Shown piece after piece: positions 38,701-47,222 of a stretch of DNA of 64,000 bases. Source of the DNA: Microvirga massiliensis (lineage in GTDB: Bacteria > Pseudomonadota > Alphaproteobacteria > Rhizobiales > Beijerinckiaceae). The position numbers and the translations under genes were made by a program. The DNA lies in contig NZ_LN811352.1 of the NCBI RefSeq assembly GCF_001006805.1, positions 381,967 through 445,966 of the forward strand, written 5' to 3'. Below the pieces are notes generated by a model that was given only the letters and a program-made list of their open reading frames with translations, did no database searches and was not told the origin of the DNA. The first letter of the stretch is position 1; each line of letters opens with the position of its first letter.

Positions 38701-41700
38701 CGTCGAGACCGCGAACAGACCCTTGATCGCGCCCGGATTGGCCGCCGTCGATGTGATGCCGATCGCCTTCGCGGGATCCGCCTGCTTCAGCAACGACGGC
38801 CCCGTCACGCCAGCGACATCGTCCTGCGCCGCGTTCGGGTCCGAAGAATCCGGACCGATCGACTCGTCGAGCACCAGCGCCGGAACCCCAGGGCCCTGGC
38901 CACCTGCCGCTCCGACCGTGACACCAATCCCATCGTCCTGGAACGAGACCTGCATGGCCCCGGCGTCCGATACCGCAGACGCCGTGTCGCCGTCGTTGTC
39001 CGTCACCGTCGCCTTGACGTGGAGCAGGCTCGACAGAGCCCCGCTCGCCCCCTCGTCATGCGCCTCTGGCGTGTCACCCGCCGTGCCGTGCTCGATCGCC
39101 TGGAACTGCGCCGTCCACAGCTTCCCGGTCGTCGGGTCGATGTAGATTGCAAACACCTTGGTCCCGCTGGCGAGGTCGCCGCCCGCCATGCCCCAGACCA
39201 GCGAGGCGTTGTTCGGATCCGAATACAGCTTGATCTCGAGATCGCCCGCCGAGGTCCTGAGGCCCGAGAGCTCACCCGTGAACCCGGCGCCGGCCGCCGT
39301 CACCAAGGTATAGACCGTCGCCCCCTGCTGGCCGTCGGCGCCTGCCTGGGTGCTGAACAGGTCCGCAACTGTGCCGGCGGACACCGCGAACCCGATCGTC
39401 GGCAGGGCGCCGATCGCCGTCGCCAACCCTGCAGGCGGTGCATCCGCCGTGTCATGCGACGGGATCGGATTGCTGGCCTCGACGCCCTGAATGCCCGCCG
39501 TCTCGTCGTGAACGACCGACACCACGGCACCCGCCTTCGCCGTCACCGACGGACCGTCGTCATGGAACACCACCTGGCCGCCGATCTCGGCGCGGCCCGT
39601 GGCGGTGTCGCCGTCGGCGTCCGTCAGCGTCACCGTCGCGGTGATCAGGCCGGCGAGGTCGAGCGTGTCGTCGTGTTCGGCCGGCGTGCGGCCGTCGACG
39701 TTGTGCTCGAGCGGCACATGCTGCGTCACCGTCAGCTTGCCGTCCGCCCCGATCGTCACCGTGAACGCCGTCTTGGCACCCGTGCCGTCATTATACTGGC
39801 CGGTGATGGTCGTCGCGTCCGTCGCCACCAGCCTGATCGCGAAGTCGCCGATCGCCGTCTTGAGCGTTGTCGTGCCGTCGCCCGTCAGCGATAGCGTCCA
39901 AGTCGTCGCATTCGTGGCCGCCGCCCCGTCGGCGCCGAACGCACCCGTGTAGGTCAGCACCGCCGCCGTGCTCGTCACGCTGATCGGGAAGCCCGCGGGC
40001 ACCGCATCGGTCTCGTCGAGAGCCACATTCCCCGACACCGCCACACCCGTCACGGTCGGCACGTCGTCCTGCACGTTCACCGTCACGGTGCCGCGCGCGA
40101 TGTCGCCGTCGGTATCGGTGGCCTCGACCACCACGCTGCCGATCGTGCTGATTTGAGCCTGCTGTGCAGTAGCATGTGGCAGGCTGTCGGACAGCGTCAC
40201 CGTCACCGTCGCGATGTCGGTCGCCCCCGCGGCAATCCTCGCAGGCGCAGTCAGATCGAGCGTCACCGCCAGCTGCGTGTGGCCCACATCGAGATAGCCG
40301 TTGATCTGCGTGTCGGAGACCCGCACCCACCAGATGTCCTGGTTGCCGTCACCGTTCAGATCCGTCACCAGACCTGTCAGGCCCGCGAAGCGGAACGACA
40401 CCAGGTCGTCGGAACCGGCCGTGAACGACAGGCCCGGGGCGTCATCGACCTCCGCGGTCGAATCCGGATCCGAACCGATCGGCAGGGCCGCCTCGTTGAC
40501 CTCGAGCGTCACCGGCGCGGGATTCTGCGGCGCCGCTCCGTCCGACACTGTGATCGGCTGCCTCGCCTCCGAGAAGTCGTCGTCGCCGTCCGTGATCCGA
40601 TACCGGAAGCTCGCATCGAGGCCGGTGGCGTTGTTCAGGTTCGGGTTCGGGTCGAATGTCCAGCTTCCGTCCGCCTTGAACGTGTAGGTGCCGGCCGCAT
40701 TCGCGTGCTGATAGACGCCGCCGCCGAGCGCCACGCCTGTCGTGATCGCGACGAAGCCGGCGCCGATGTTGACATGCGTCAGCGTCGCGCCGTCCGCCCC
40801 CTGGGTATCGTTCGCCAGCACATTGCCGTCGATCGCAACCCCATCCTCGGCAACCGTCTTGGCCGCGTCGTCCCGTGCCGTCGGCACGTCGTCGACGATG
40901 GAGATCACCAGATTGGCGTTGGCCGGCTGCCCATCGGCATCCGTCACCTCGACCGGGAACGTCACCGAGGTCGCGTCGCCGGAAGTGTTGTCCTTCAAGG
41001 TGTAGGTGTAGCTGATCGAGCCGGCGCCGGTGACCGCGTCGAAGCTGTAGCCCGTCACCACCAGGGTGCCCGTCGCATCGGTGGAGACCGTCAGCGGAAG
41101 ACCGCCCGTCGACACCGTCACGCCCGCCACTTTGACCGCGCTCACGCCGTCGAGCGACGTGAACGTGATCGTCCCGCTCGTGATTTCCGCGTCGGACGGC
41201 GCGTCGGAGCCTTCACTCTCACCACCGCGCGCCGGCAGGCCGGCCTCGGAGACTTGAGTCCCGGACTCCGCAGCATTCGGCTTGGGAAGCTCGATGGTCG
41301 GCACGTCGTTGCCGATCTCGATCGTCAGCGTCGCGGTGTCTGAGTCACCGTCGCCGTCCGTCAGCGTGTAGGTGAAGTCATCGCTCACCCCGCCCGGCGT
41401 GCCCTCCTTGCGCACGTAGCTGTAGGAGCCGTCCGCATGGATCGTGAGCTGGCCATATTGGCCGTCGACCGTCACACCCGCAGCCGTCACCGACGCCGTC
41501 GGCTGACCCGCTACCTTGTCGCTGCGGATCGCCGTCACACTCGCCGAGTCGGCGCCCTGCGTGTCCCTGACGCCGTCCGTGGTGTTCGCATCCCCGGTTG
41601 CGCCATCCACGCCGGTGATCACGTTGCCGGTCGCCGCAAAGTCGGCCCCGAACTTCCCGGCCGCGACGGAATCCACGTCATCCTTCGCATCCGGTGCATC

Positions 41701-44313
41701 GTCGACGATCGCGATCACCAGGTCGGCGCTGGTCGCTTGGTTGTCCGCGTCCGTCACCACCACGGCAAAGGACACCGACGGCTTGAGATTGGCATCCGTG
41801 TTGTCGAGCAGCGTGTAGGTGTAGTTGATCACGCCCGCCCGTGTCGTCGGGTCGTAGGTGTACCCCGTGATTGTCAGCGTGCCCGTGGCATCCGTCAGCA
41901 CTACGGGGAACGTCGCCCCGACGAGCTGCTGCCCCCCAACCGTGATCCCGCTCAACCCATCCTGCGAGGTGAACCCGATCGTGCCGCTCGTCACCTCGCT
42001 GTTTGAGGCCGCGTCCGAGCCTGCGCTCTCGCCCGTGCGCGCCGGCAGGCCGGCTTCGAAGACCTGCGTCCCGGCATCCGCCGAGTTCGGCTTCGGCAGC
42101 TCGATCTTGGGCACGTCATTGCCGATCGAGATCGTCAGCGTCGCGGTCCGCGCGTCGCCGTCCCCATCCTGCAGCGTGTAGGTGAAGACGTCCTGCACGT
42201 TGCCCGGCGTGCCCGGATTGCGGGTGTAGCTGTAGGAGCCGTCCGCATTGAGCGTCAGCTTGCCGTATTGGCCGTCGATCGCCACCCCGACGTCCGTGTC
42301 GGACGTCGTGCCAGTGTTGCCCTTGGCAACCCCGACCACCGTGGCCCCGTCCGCGCCCAGCGTGTCCCGGCCGGCATCGCCGCTCGTCGTCCCCACGCCG
42401 GTGATCACGTTGCCGGTCTCGGGGCCGAACTGACCCGCCGCAACGGAGTCCGTGTCGTTCCCCGCCCTCGGCACGTCGTCGACGATCGTGATCACCAGGT
42501 TCGCGGGCGTCGTGCTGTCGCCGTCGAGATCCGTTACCACGACCGCGAAGCTCTCGGAGGTCTGCCCGAGCGTCTCGTTGGTGTTGTCGGTCAGCGTGTA
42601 GGTGTAGCGGATCTGACCCGTCTCGGCGGCAAAGCCCGTGACCAGCAGCGTCCCATAGAGCCCCGCCACCGTGATCGGCGCGGCGGCCGTCGCGGCCTGA
42701 AGCTGCGCCGCCGTGATCACCACGCCGCCGATCGTCACCGACTTCAAGCCGTCCGGCGAGGTCAGCGTGATCGTCCCGGCGGTCGTCTCCGAGTCCGCGG
42801 CTGCGTTCGACCCCGCGGGCTCGCTCACCCCGTCGATCTCACGCGCCGGCAGGCCCGCCTCGTGCACTTGCGTCCCGGGCGCCCCCGCCTGCGGGACCTG
42901 AACGGTCGGCGCCCCGTCGCCGATCGAGATCGTCAGCGTCGCGGTGTCTGAATCGCCATCGCCGTCCGTGAGTGTGTATGTAAAGACATCGCTCACCCCG
43001 CCCGGCGTGCCCGGATTGCGGGTGTAGCTGTACTCGCCGTTTGCGGAGATGGTCAGCCGGCCGTACTGGCCGTCGATCACCGTCGCACCCACGGCTGAAA
43101 CCGGAATGGCAGCACCGCCGATCGCCTGGATCAGCGTGACGCTCGCGCCATCCGCGCCCTGCGCGTCCTTGACGCCATCCGTGGTGTTCGCATCTCCCGC
43201 GGCGCCATCCATGCCGGTGATCACGTTACCGGTCGCCGGCCCGAGGTCGCCCGCTGCAACCTCGTCAACGTCATCCCGCGCATCCGGCGCATCGTCGATC
43301 ACGCGGATCGACAGCACATCCGTCGCGGTGTCGCCGTCGATGTCCGTGAGCGTCACCGCGATATTGTCGAACACCTCGCTGGCGTCGACATTCGCGGGGC
43401 TGACGAGCTCGTACGAATAGCTCACGCGCCCGGTCGCCGCGTCGAAGCCCGTGAACGTCAGGCGGCCGTATTGCGTGTCGACCGACGTCGGCGTGAACAC
43501 GCCGCCGCTGATCACCGCCTTGCCGCCGACCGTCAGGTCGGCAAGCCCGTCCGGCGTCGAGATCGTGAAGAAGCCCGTCTGCGTCAGCGCCGCCGCGTCC
43601 GGCGCCGAGCCGTCCGCCAGGTTGGCCTCGCGCACCGTCGCCTCGCCGCCGCTGAGCTGCGGCGTCAAATCCCGGATTTCGACAGGATTATCGGGCCGCG
43701 GCTGCGGCTGCGGTGCCGGCTCCGCCTGCACCTCCGGCGCCAGCGCACGCCGTCCGCCTTCTAGCAGCTCCCGCCGCTCGAGTTCCGGGAAGCTCAGCGC
43801 CGTCGGCGGCAGCAGGTCCGTGATGTCGAAGGGGTCGCCGATGCCGCCGGGCGGGACGGTGAAGTTGCCGCCGGAGCCGGGCATCTGGGCGCCAGAGGGG
43901 CCGGCGCCGGGCTGGATGCCGGCGGCGTCGAAGGCGGCGAGCAGCGTCTGCTGCGGAACCTTGATGTCGCCGAGCCAGAGCTCGGGCACGAAATCGACGC
44001 CGCCGTCGAGGACGATGCGGAAGCCGTTCGGCTGGACGAGGACGATGTCGTCGCCCTCGAAGCGGATGTCCTCGAGGGAGGCGCCTTCGGGCAGGCGCAC
44101 CGCGCGGTTCGTGCGCGCGTTGACGACGAAGACCGGCTCGCCCTGCGGCTGGCCGGCGGCCGGCTCGGCATTCGGGACGACGGCGGGCGCCTGGGCCTGG
44201 CCGGCGCGCGGAGCCGGCGCGGGCGCGGCCTGTGCGACAACGATCGCCTCGGCGGCGTCAGTCGGAACCCGCTCGATCTCGACGGCCGGGAGAACTCCCT
44301 CGATGCGTTCCAT
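35764..44313 (-). CDS. Giant RTX/VCBS adhesin, LapA/BapA-type, type I secreted
   Basis: A 2,849-residue surface protein. Residues 1-~150: N-terminal module with a DAAG motif at 129-132, a candidate LapG-type cut site that would hold the adhesin in the outer-membrane channel until cleaved. Residues ~340-1140: three tandem VCBS-type units of ~260-270 residues, each with GNVITG and DGQYGxLT...SYSYxR...FTYTLxDGDGD. Residues ~1140-1415: a VCBS/cadherin-like linker. Residues ~1415-2230: about four T1SS-143 (DUF5801-like) units with HDETA and HDEG marks. Residues ~2230-2620: a low-GC unique segment. Residues ~2625-2770: RTX calcium repeats (GGNDTLTGLGGDD). The C-terminus carries the type I signal. 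AAAGGAG lies seven bases before the ATG at 44313; nine codons upstream is an unlikely alternative. Confidence 0.93.
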   Translation of the reverse strand: MERIEGVLPAVEIERVPTDAAEAIVVAQAAPAPAPRAGQAQAPAVVPNAEPAAGQPQGEPVFVVNARTNRAVRLPEGASLEDIRFEGDDIVLVQPNGFRIVLDGGVDFVPELWLGDIKVPQQTLLAAFDAAGIQPGAGPSGAQMPGSGGNFTVPPGGIGDPFDITDLLPPTALSFPELERRELLEGGRRALAPEVQAEPAPQPQPRPDNPVEIRDLTPQLSGGEATVREANLADGSAPDAAALTQTGFFTISTPDGLADLTVGGKAVISGGVFTPTSVDTQYGRLTFTGFDAATGRVSYSYELVSPANVDASEVFDNIAVTLTDIDGDTATDVLSIRVIDDAPDARDDVDEVAAGDLGPATGNVITGMDGAAGDANTTDGVKDAQGADGASVTLIQAIGGAAIPVSAVGATVIDGQYGRLTISANGEYSYTRNPGTPGGVSDVFTYTLTDGDGDSDTATLTISIGDGAPTVQVPQAGAPGTQVHEAGLPAREIDGVSEPAGSNAAADSETTAGTITLTSPDGLKSVTIGGVVITAAQLQAATAAAPITVAGLYGTLLVTGFAAETGQIRYTYTLTDNTNETLGQTSESFAVVVTDLDGDSTTPANLVITIVDDVPRAGNDTDSVAAGQFGPETGNVITGVGTTSGDAGRDTLGADGATVVGVAKGNTGTTSDTDVGVAIDGQYGKLTLNADGSYSYTRNPGTPGNVQDVFTYTLQDGDGDARTATLTISIGNDVPKIELPKPNSADAGTQVFEAGLPARTGESAGSDAASNSEVTSGTIGFTSQDGLSGITVGGQQLVGATFPVVLTDATGTLTITGYTYDPTTRAGVINYTYTLLDNTDANLKPSVSFAVVVTDADNQATSADLVIAIVDDAPDAKDDVDSVAAGKFGADFAATGNVITGVDGATGDANTTDGVRDTQGADSASVTAIRSDKVAGQPTASVTAAGVTVDGQYGQLTIHADGSYSYVRKEGTPGGVSDDFTYTLTDGDGDSDTATLTIEIGNDVPTIELPKPNAAESGTQVSEAGLPARGGESEGSDAPSDAEITSGTITFTSLDGVSAVKVAGVTVSTGGLPLTVSTDATGTLVVTGYSFDAVTGAGSISYTYTLKDNTSGDATSVTFPVEVTDADGQPANANLVISIVDDVPTARDDAAKTVAEDGVAIDGNVLANDTQGADGATLTHVNIGAGFVAITTGVALGGGVYQHANAAGTYTFKADGSWTFDPNPNLNNATGLDASFRYRITDGDDDFSEARQPITVSDGAAPQNPAPVTLEVNEAALPIGSDPDSTAEVDDAPGLSFTAGSDDLVSFRFAGLTGLVTDLNGDGNQDIWWVRVSDTQINGYLDVGHTQLAVTLDLTAPARIAAGATDIATVTVTLSDSLPHATAQQAQISTIGSVVVEATDTDGDIARGTVTVNVQDDVPTVTGVAVSGNVALDETDAVPAGFPISVTSTAAVLTYTGAFGADGAAATNATTWTLSLTGDGTTTLKTAIGDFAIRLVATDATTITGQYNDGTGAKTAFTVTIGADGKLTVTQHVPLEHNVDGRTPAEHDDTLDLAGLITATVTLTDADGDTATGRAEIGGQVVFHDDGPSVTAKAGAVVSVVHDETAGIQGVEASNPIPSHDTADAPPAGLATAIGALPTIGFAVSAGTVADLFSTQAGADGQQGATVYTLVTAAGAGFTGELSGLRTSAGDLEIKLYSDPNNASLVWGMAGGDLASGTKVFAIYIDPTTGKLWTAQFQAIEHGTAGDTPEAHDEGASGALSSLLHVKATVTDNDGDTASAVSDAGAMQVSFQDDGIGVTVGAAGGQGPGVPALVLDESIGPDSSDPNAAQDDVAGVTGPSLLKQADPAKAIGITSTAANPGAIKGLFAVSTQVGTDGVASTVKSYALVLSAATVATTLVVTDVAGTPLAGLTAAQRTITLSVAADGSILGTLPDGTVALRITLTNATGSDPSDPSPILTVEQYLPIEHGDITSFDEGALLTLLGGGTLGVKLSVTVTDGDGDTATDSHTVILADGQSSAIVIQDDGPQIPAVTASTTAKVVHDETADVQADTDIAGSATAFGGNTVAGLFAGVAGGDDPHVSGTGAIGYAKSTGSLVSVGVVDYGSDGQGGAPIYGLKLSSSGVFSGVSTTEGTQIFLYLENGLVVGRVGDEKGATDTANPAGTIAFAIALDPATGDAYVAQYLSLLHGNTASHDEGVSLASGALLVTVTVTDGDGDTATAGTPVGNLITFKDDGPSAFTPTGAVIENKAGSVISGDLNFAENAGSDGARGVTFNLSLNGQQLLDTEGNPVLFNGQPVSLFYLETSPGVFDTTQIVAKAAGETAFTASLNGDTYTIHTNGELSNGSNLTLNDFIVIKGGNNTADAFNARVGDQDLLVTGTSNFGAANPSLSSVNTSDGRFGVGNGQSIGASDAIRFDLVTALTSSPGQPSGYSYTGHYEAIAFRQEVNWVNGGRTARLTITAFNADNDQTFFKDSNETKDTITHVRIYNASGVLVGERTIDGNITGTSGSNSFSINVDFVDLPDGGRSVTLTGIPAGFSYEVQTSDPFSALQVVGGGDGKDFRDFTLGGFTVTSTSSLDPFDISLPIIGTDGDGDTVTSTLPITFEPDNITQSGTAAADSFESSLDGTVAVHDVLMGLGGNDTLTGLGGDDILLGGTGSDSLAGGDGNDTASYATSTAGVNVNLEDSLPETGGDAAGDVLSGIKNLIGSSHADRLEGNQLANLLEGGAGNDTLIGGAGADTLVGGAGSDTFTLTDLTAQDLIADYGTGDTIDLTALFDKPADAPIGDYVHYDANTGILSVDVNGASGGANFQAVAVVDTSPDAGVQVAPSLSVITDDGTTTAPATVHPM
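37610..40060 (-). repeat. T1SS-143-type modules in the adhesin gene
   Basis: About four units of 160-230 codons encode alternating landmarks: a DET near the start (NVALDETDA, VVHDETAGIQ, LVLDESIGP, VVHDETADVQ), then a central YxLxLS or WTLSLT strand, then EH...HDE and a final DGDGDTA...DDGP. The units are diverged in protein and DNA, so they are ancient rather than recent duplicates. Confidence 0.75.
40840..43305 (-). repeat. Three tandem ~800-bp VCBS-type modules in the adhesin gene
   Basis: The recurring landmark DD(A/V)P...VAAGxFG...GNVITG falls near 43295, 42480 and 41706, with a fourth diverged start near 40900, a period of about 775-815 bases. The first and third copies share GDANTTDGVxDxQGAD almost word for word, suggesting recent duplication or gene conversion. 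Confidence 0.75.
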
Positions 44314-44562
44314 GGCCCAGCTCCTTTGCCTTAGTGTCAATGAAATAACGCTTTGGCAAATCCTTTAGACAGCTGGGCTGGTGATGGTCAACGAGGTGTT
44401 AGCGGTGGGTGCATATAGGAATATGCCGTGATTGACGCGTTTCGTTAGAATGCGACGGTGGTGGTTAACAGCAAGCGCGGTGGGACGATGCGTCAAGCGC
44501 GCGTCAAAGGCTTGGCAAGCTTGAGCTTTTCCAGGTTCGCAGGAAGATTGTTCTACGGCGTT

Positions 44563-44616
44563 CTCACCTCTCCCTCGATGGGAGAGGTCGGCTGCGGGGC
44601 AGCCGGGTGAGGGTGG
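44563..44616. repeat. Dispersed GGGAGAGGTCGGC repeat, copy 3
   Basis: It reads CTCACCTCTCCCTCGATGGG, then GAGAGGTCGGCTGCGGGGCA and GCCGGGTGAGGGTGG. It matches 22771-22820 and 52556-52610. Confidence 0.75.
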
Positions 44617-44674
44617 CCGCGCCAAGCCCCCAAGCAAAGAGTGGCAGCGCTAACGTATAAAGTGGAGCGCCAAT

Positions 44675-44728
44675 ACCCCTCACCCGCGCGCTAATGCGCG
44701 CGACTTCCCCCACAAGGAGAGAGGTGAC
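44675..44728. repeat. Dispersed GGGAGAGGTCGGC repeat, inverted copy 4
   Basis: It reads CCCCTCACCCGCGCGC, then CCCCCACAAGGAGAGAGGTGA. It is the inverted, diverged form of the repeat at 44563 and faces it, leaving ~60 bases between. Confidence 0.65.
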
Positions 44729-44731
44729 GAG

Positions 44732-45754
44732 CTACATCCCCAGAACCCGCGCCAGCAGCGCGTTGCCCAAGGCGCCCTTCTCGATCGACAGCACCTGCTC
44801 TGGCGCGGCGCCCTGCGCTTCCGCCTTCAGAATAATGTCGATCCAAGGCGGCCCCAGCAGCCGCCGCCGGTTGTTCTCCCGGTCCACCGGCTCCCCCGAG
44901 AGCTCGAACACGAAATGCCGGTCGGTGGTTTGCACCAGCCGCCCGAGGAGCGGCTCGCCTTCCCGGGCACCGCTCCGGCGCAGGCGCGGGGCGTCCTGCA
45001 TCTGCAGCGCCGCGGCGCCCGGCCCGGCGAGCGTCAGGGCAACCGTGACGCCGCCCTCTCCGCTCAAACTCCGCCCGATCCGCAGCTCTCCCGTCAGCCC
45101 CGCCTCGGGGATCGCGAGCGACACCCGCACGGCGGGCGCCGCACCGGGGCGCAGGGCCTCCGGGGGCTCGAGCGCCCAGTGCACGCTCCCTTGCGCGATG
45201 CGCGGGAAGCCCGGCTCCGTCGGGGTTTCCTGGATCAGCCCGGCCCGCAGGGCGCCCGAGCGCAGGGGCGGCAGCGCCACCGCGAACGGATCCGGGTCCT
45301 CCCCGGCCTCGCCCCCAGGCTCTGCCGCCTTCAGGCCGCGCCACAATGTGAACGGATGAAGCATCACCGCCGGCGCGAAGCGCCCGGTCTCGAAAAGCAG
45401 ATCCACCGCCGGCACCCGGCCGAAGCGCGCGCTCTTCCGCCGCCGTGCATCCGCCGCCGGCGCATCCGCGAGGACCGGCCGCCACGCCATGGCGCTTTTC
45501 GCAAAGAGGGAATCGCCGTCCCGCGCAGCCGCCGCTTCCGCCGCACCTGCCGCCTTGGCCCTCACGACCACCGCAGCGGGCGTCGCGCGCTCCGCCGCCG
45601 GGCGCCGGGGCGGCAGCGGCGCCGGCCCTTCCGGCGCGCGCGGTTCGGGCGGAGACACAAGCGGCAGCGGCGCGTCCTGCGCGGCCGCCGGGGCGACGCT
45701 CAGGAGCGCGGCCAAACAAAAGGCGCCGCGGCGGGCGCCCGGCGCTGTGGGCAT
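44732..45754 (-). CDS. Exported Ala/Pro-rich protein of unknown function
   Basis: A 340-residue protein with a Sec signal peptide (AFCLAALLSVAPAAAQ), a disordered Pro/Arg/Ala stretch to residue ~75 and a beta-rich C-terminal domain (VDLLFETGRFAPAVMLHP, HFVFELSGEP, WIDIILKAEA). The style of this domain is similar to the protein at 48742, but I cannot align them by eye. G+C is very high (49 of 60 bases in 45541-45600). No catalytic motif is seen. Confidence 0.7.
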   Translation of the reverse strand: MPTAPGARRGAFCLAALLSVAPAAAQDAPLPLVSPPEPRAPEGPAPLPPRRPAAERATPAAVVVRAKAAGAAEAAAARDGDSLFAKSAMAWRPVLADAPAADARRRKSARFGRVPAVDLLFETGRFAPAVMLHPFTLWRGLKAAEPGGEAGEDPDPFAVALPPLRSGALRAGLIQETPTEPGFPRIAQGSVHWALEPPEALRPGAAPAVRVSLAIPEAGLTGELRIGRSLSGEGGVTVALTLAGPGAAALQMQDAPRLRRSGAREGEPLLGRLVQTTDRHFVFELSGEPVDRENNRRRLLGPPWIDIILKAEAQGAAPEQVLSIEKGALGNALLARVLGM

Positions 45755-45843
45755 CTCGAATCTCGCGCTGTCGAGTCAGGCCTCTCTAGCGCGGCCGCGT
45801 CCCTGCACCAAGACGTTGGGGGCTTATCAGATTGCGCCGTAAG

Positions 45844-47222
45844 ACTCCGACCTTGAGGTCGGGGATACAAGGCGCGCCCATTGTATTGGCAAGTTTAGGT
45901 GTTCTTGTTACGTTCGCGTGATGCTGGTGCACAAGGCGTACAAGTTTCGCCTCTACCCGACCGATCAGCAGTGGGTCCTGCTCGCGAAGACGGTCGGCCT
46001 GTGCCGGCTCGTCTACAATCTCGCCCTCGAGCAGCGCCGCACCTTCTCGCGCCGAGGCCGCCCCGTCGGCTACCACGCCGCCGCCCACGACCTGAAGGCT
46101 CTCAAGACCGAGTTCCCGTTCGTCACGGAAGCGCCAAGCCAGTGCCTCCAGCAGGCGCTGATCGACCTCAACCAGGCCTTCGAGAATTTCTTCAAAGGCA
46201 TCGCCAAATATCCCAAGCCCCGCAAGAAGTTCGAGAACGATTCCTGCCGCTTCCCGCAAGGATTCACCGTCTCGCGCCATAGGATCAAGCTGCCAAAGCT
46301 CGGCAACGTCAGGATGGCAGCCCACCGCACGGTGAAAGGCACGCCGAAATCCCTGACAGTCTCGCGCGAGGGCGATCACTGGTACGCCTCCATCGCCTGC
46401 GAGCTTGAGGTCGCCGCTCCCGTGGTCCGTCCGAGGCGCGAGGGCGGGGTCGACCTCAACGTCGCCACCGGCGCGGTCACGTCCGAGGGGCTGATCCTGC
46501 CCATGCCACGCCTCTCACCCGAGGAGATGCGCCGTCGCGCGAGGCTGCACAAGAGCCTGGCGCGCAAGCAGAAGGGCTCGCGCAACCGGCTGAAAGCCCG
46601 GCGGACACTCGCCCGCTTCGAGGCCAGGCTCGCCCGCCGGCGCCGGAACGCGGCGCATCAGATCTCGCGCCGACTGGCCAATGCTCACACCCACATTGCC
46701 TTCGAGAAGCTGAACGTCACCAACATGACCGCCTCGGCGCGGGGCACCCTCGAGAGTCCCGGGACGAACGTCGCGCAGAAAGCCGGGCTCAACCGCGCCA
46801 TCCTCGACGTCTCGCCCGGCATGATCCGGCGGTTCACGAAGTATAAGGCGGTCTGGCTCGGCGGAGAGTGCATCGAGGTTCCGGCCGGCTACACGTCCCA
46901 GAGATGCTCGGAGTGCGGGAAGCACCCGAAGGATGACGCATCGACCAAACACCTGGAGCATGGACGCGTCAGCCGCGACCGCTTCGCGTGCCCGCTGTGC
47001 GGCTACACTGCGCACGCGGACGTCAACGCCGCGAGGAACATCCTCGCGTTGGGCCGCCAGCATTGGGCGGCGCAGGATTTTGCCGACGGACGGTCGGTCC
47101 CAGCCTGTGGAGGCCTCCGCGCGAGGCGTGCCGATCAAGCAGGAGCGAAAGATCGAGGGAGGCGGCATGCCTGACCATTCCGCACGCCCGAGAAGCCCCG
47201 CCGGTCACGCCGGGGAGCGTCA
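45844..47222 (+). mobile_element. IS200/IS605-group element with tnpB only (IS1341-type)
   Basis: The element contains a complete tnpB and no tnpA. The left end has the hairpin CCGACC-TTGA-GGTCGG (45848-45863). The right end has AGAAGCCCCGCCGG followed by CACGCCGGGGAGCGTCAC, a hairpin and end sequence of the kind seen at right ends of this group, where the omega RNA finishes. The exact boundaries are estimated. Such elements leave no target duplication, and none is seen. Confidence 0.75.
45921..47174 (+). CDS. tnpB: TnpB RNA-guided endonuclease / IS605 OrfB
   Basis: A 417-residue TnpB, the ancestor family of Cas12. It uses an omega RNA from the element's right end to cut DNA next to a short TAM. 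An N-terminal HTH_OrfB domain (VHKAYKFRLYPTDQQWVLL, then CRLVYNLALEQRR) precedes a split RuvC nuclease with Asp178 (GGVDLNVATGAV), Glu262 (HIAFEKLNVTNM) and Asp367 (HADVNAARN), and a zinc finger (CSECG, CPLCG) between the last two. All key residues are intact, so it looks active. GTG 45918 is an alternative start. The tail beyond residue ~385 overlaps the expected omega RNA region. Confidence 0.93.
   Translation: MLVHKAYKFRLYPTDQQWVLLAKTVGLCRLVYNLALEQRRTFSRRGRPVGYHAAAHDLKALKTEFPFVTEAPSQCLQQALIDLNQAFENFFKGIAKYPKPRKKFENDSCRFPQGFTVSRHRIKLPKLGNVRMAAHRTVKGTPKSLTVSREGDHWYASIACELEVAAPVVRPRREGGVDLNVATGAVTSEGLILPMPRLSPEEMRRRARLHKSLARKQKGSRNRLKARRTLARFEARLARRRRNAAHQISRRLANAHTHIAFEKLNVTNMTASARGTLESPGTNVAQKAGLNRAILDVSPGMIRRFTKYKAVWLGGECIEVPAGYTSQRCSECGKHPKDDASTKHLEHGRVSRDRFACPLCGYTAHADVNAARNILALGRQHWAAQDFADGRSVPACGGLRARRADQAGAKDRGRRHA

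Larger units (their letters stand above)
44314..44731. other. Adhesin upstream region with two dispersed repeats
   Basis: 418 bases without a gene. A possible minus-strand -35 (TTGACC at 44391-44386) lies upstream of the adhesin ATG, but no good -10 is seen. The other half is filled by the REP-like repeats at 44563-44616 and 44675-44728. Confidence 0.5.

Noticed and set aside
37732..39894. A 720-codon plus-strand frame inside the adhesin gene
   Set aside because: It is antisense to the repeat modules, is rich in Arg/His/Asp repeats typical of reading GC-rich coding DNA in the wrong frame, and has no domain or ribosome site.
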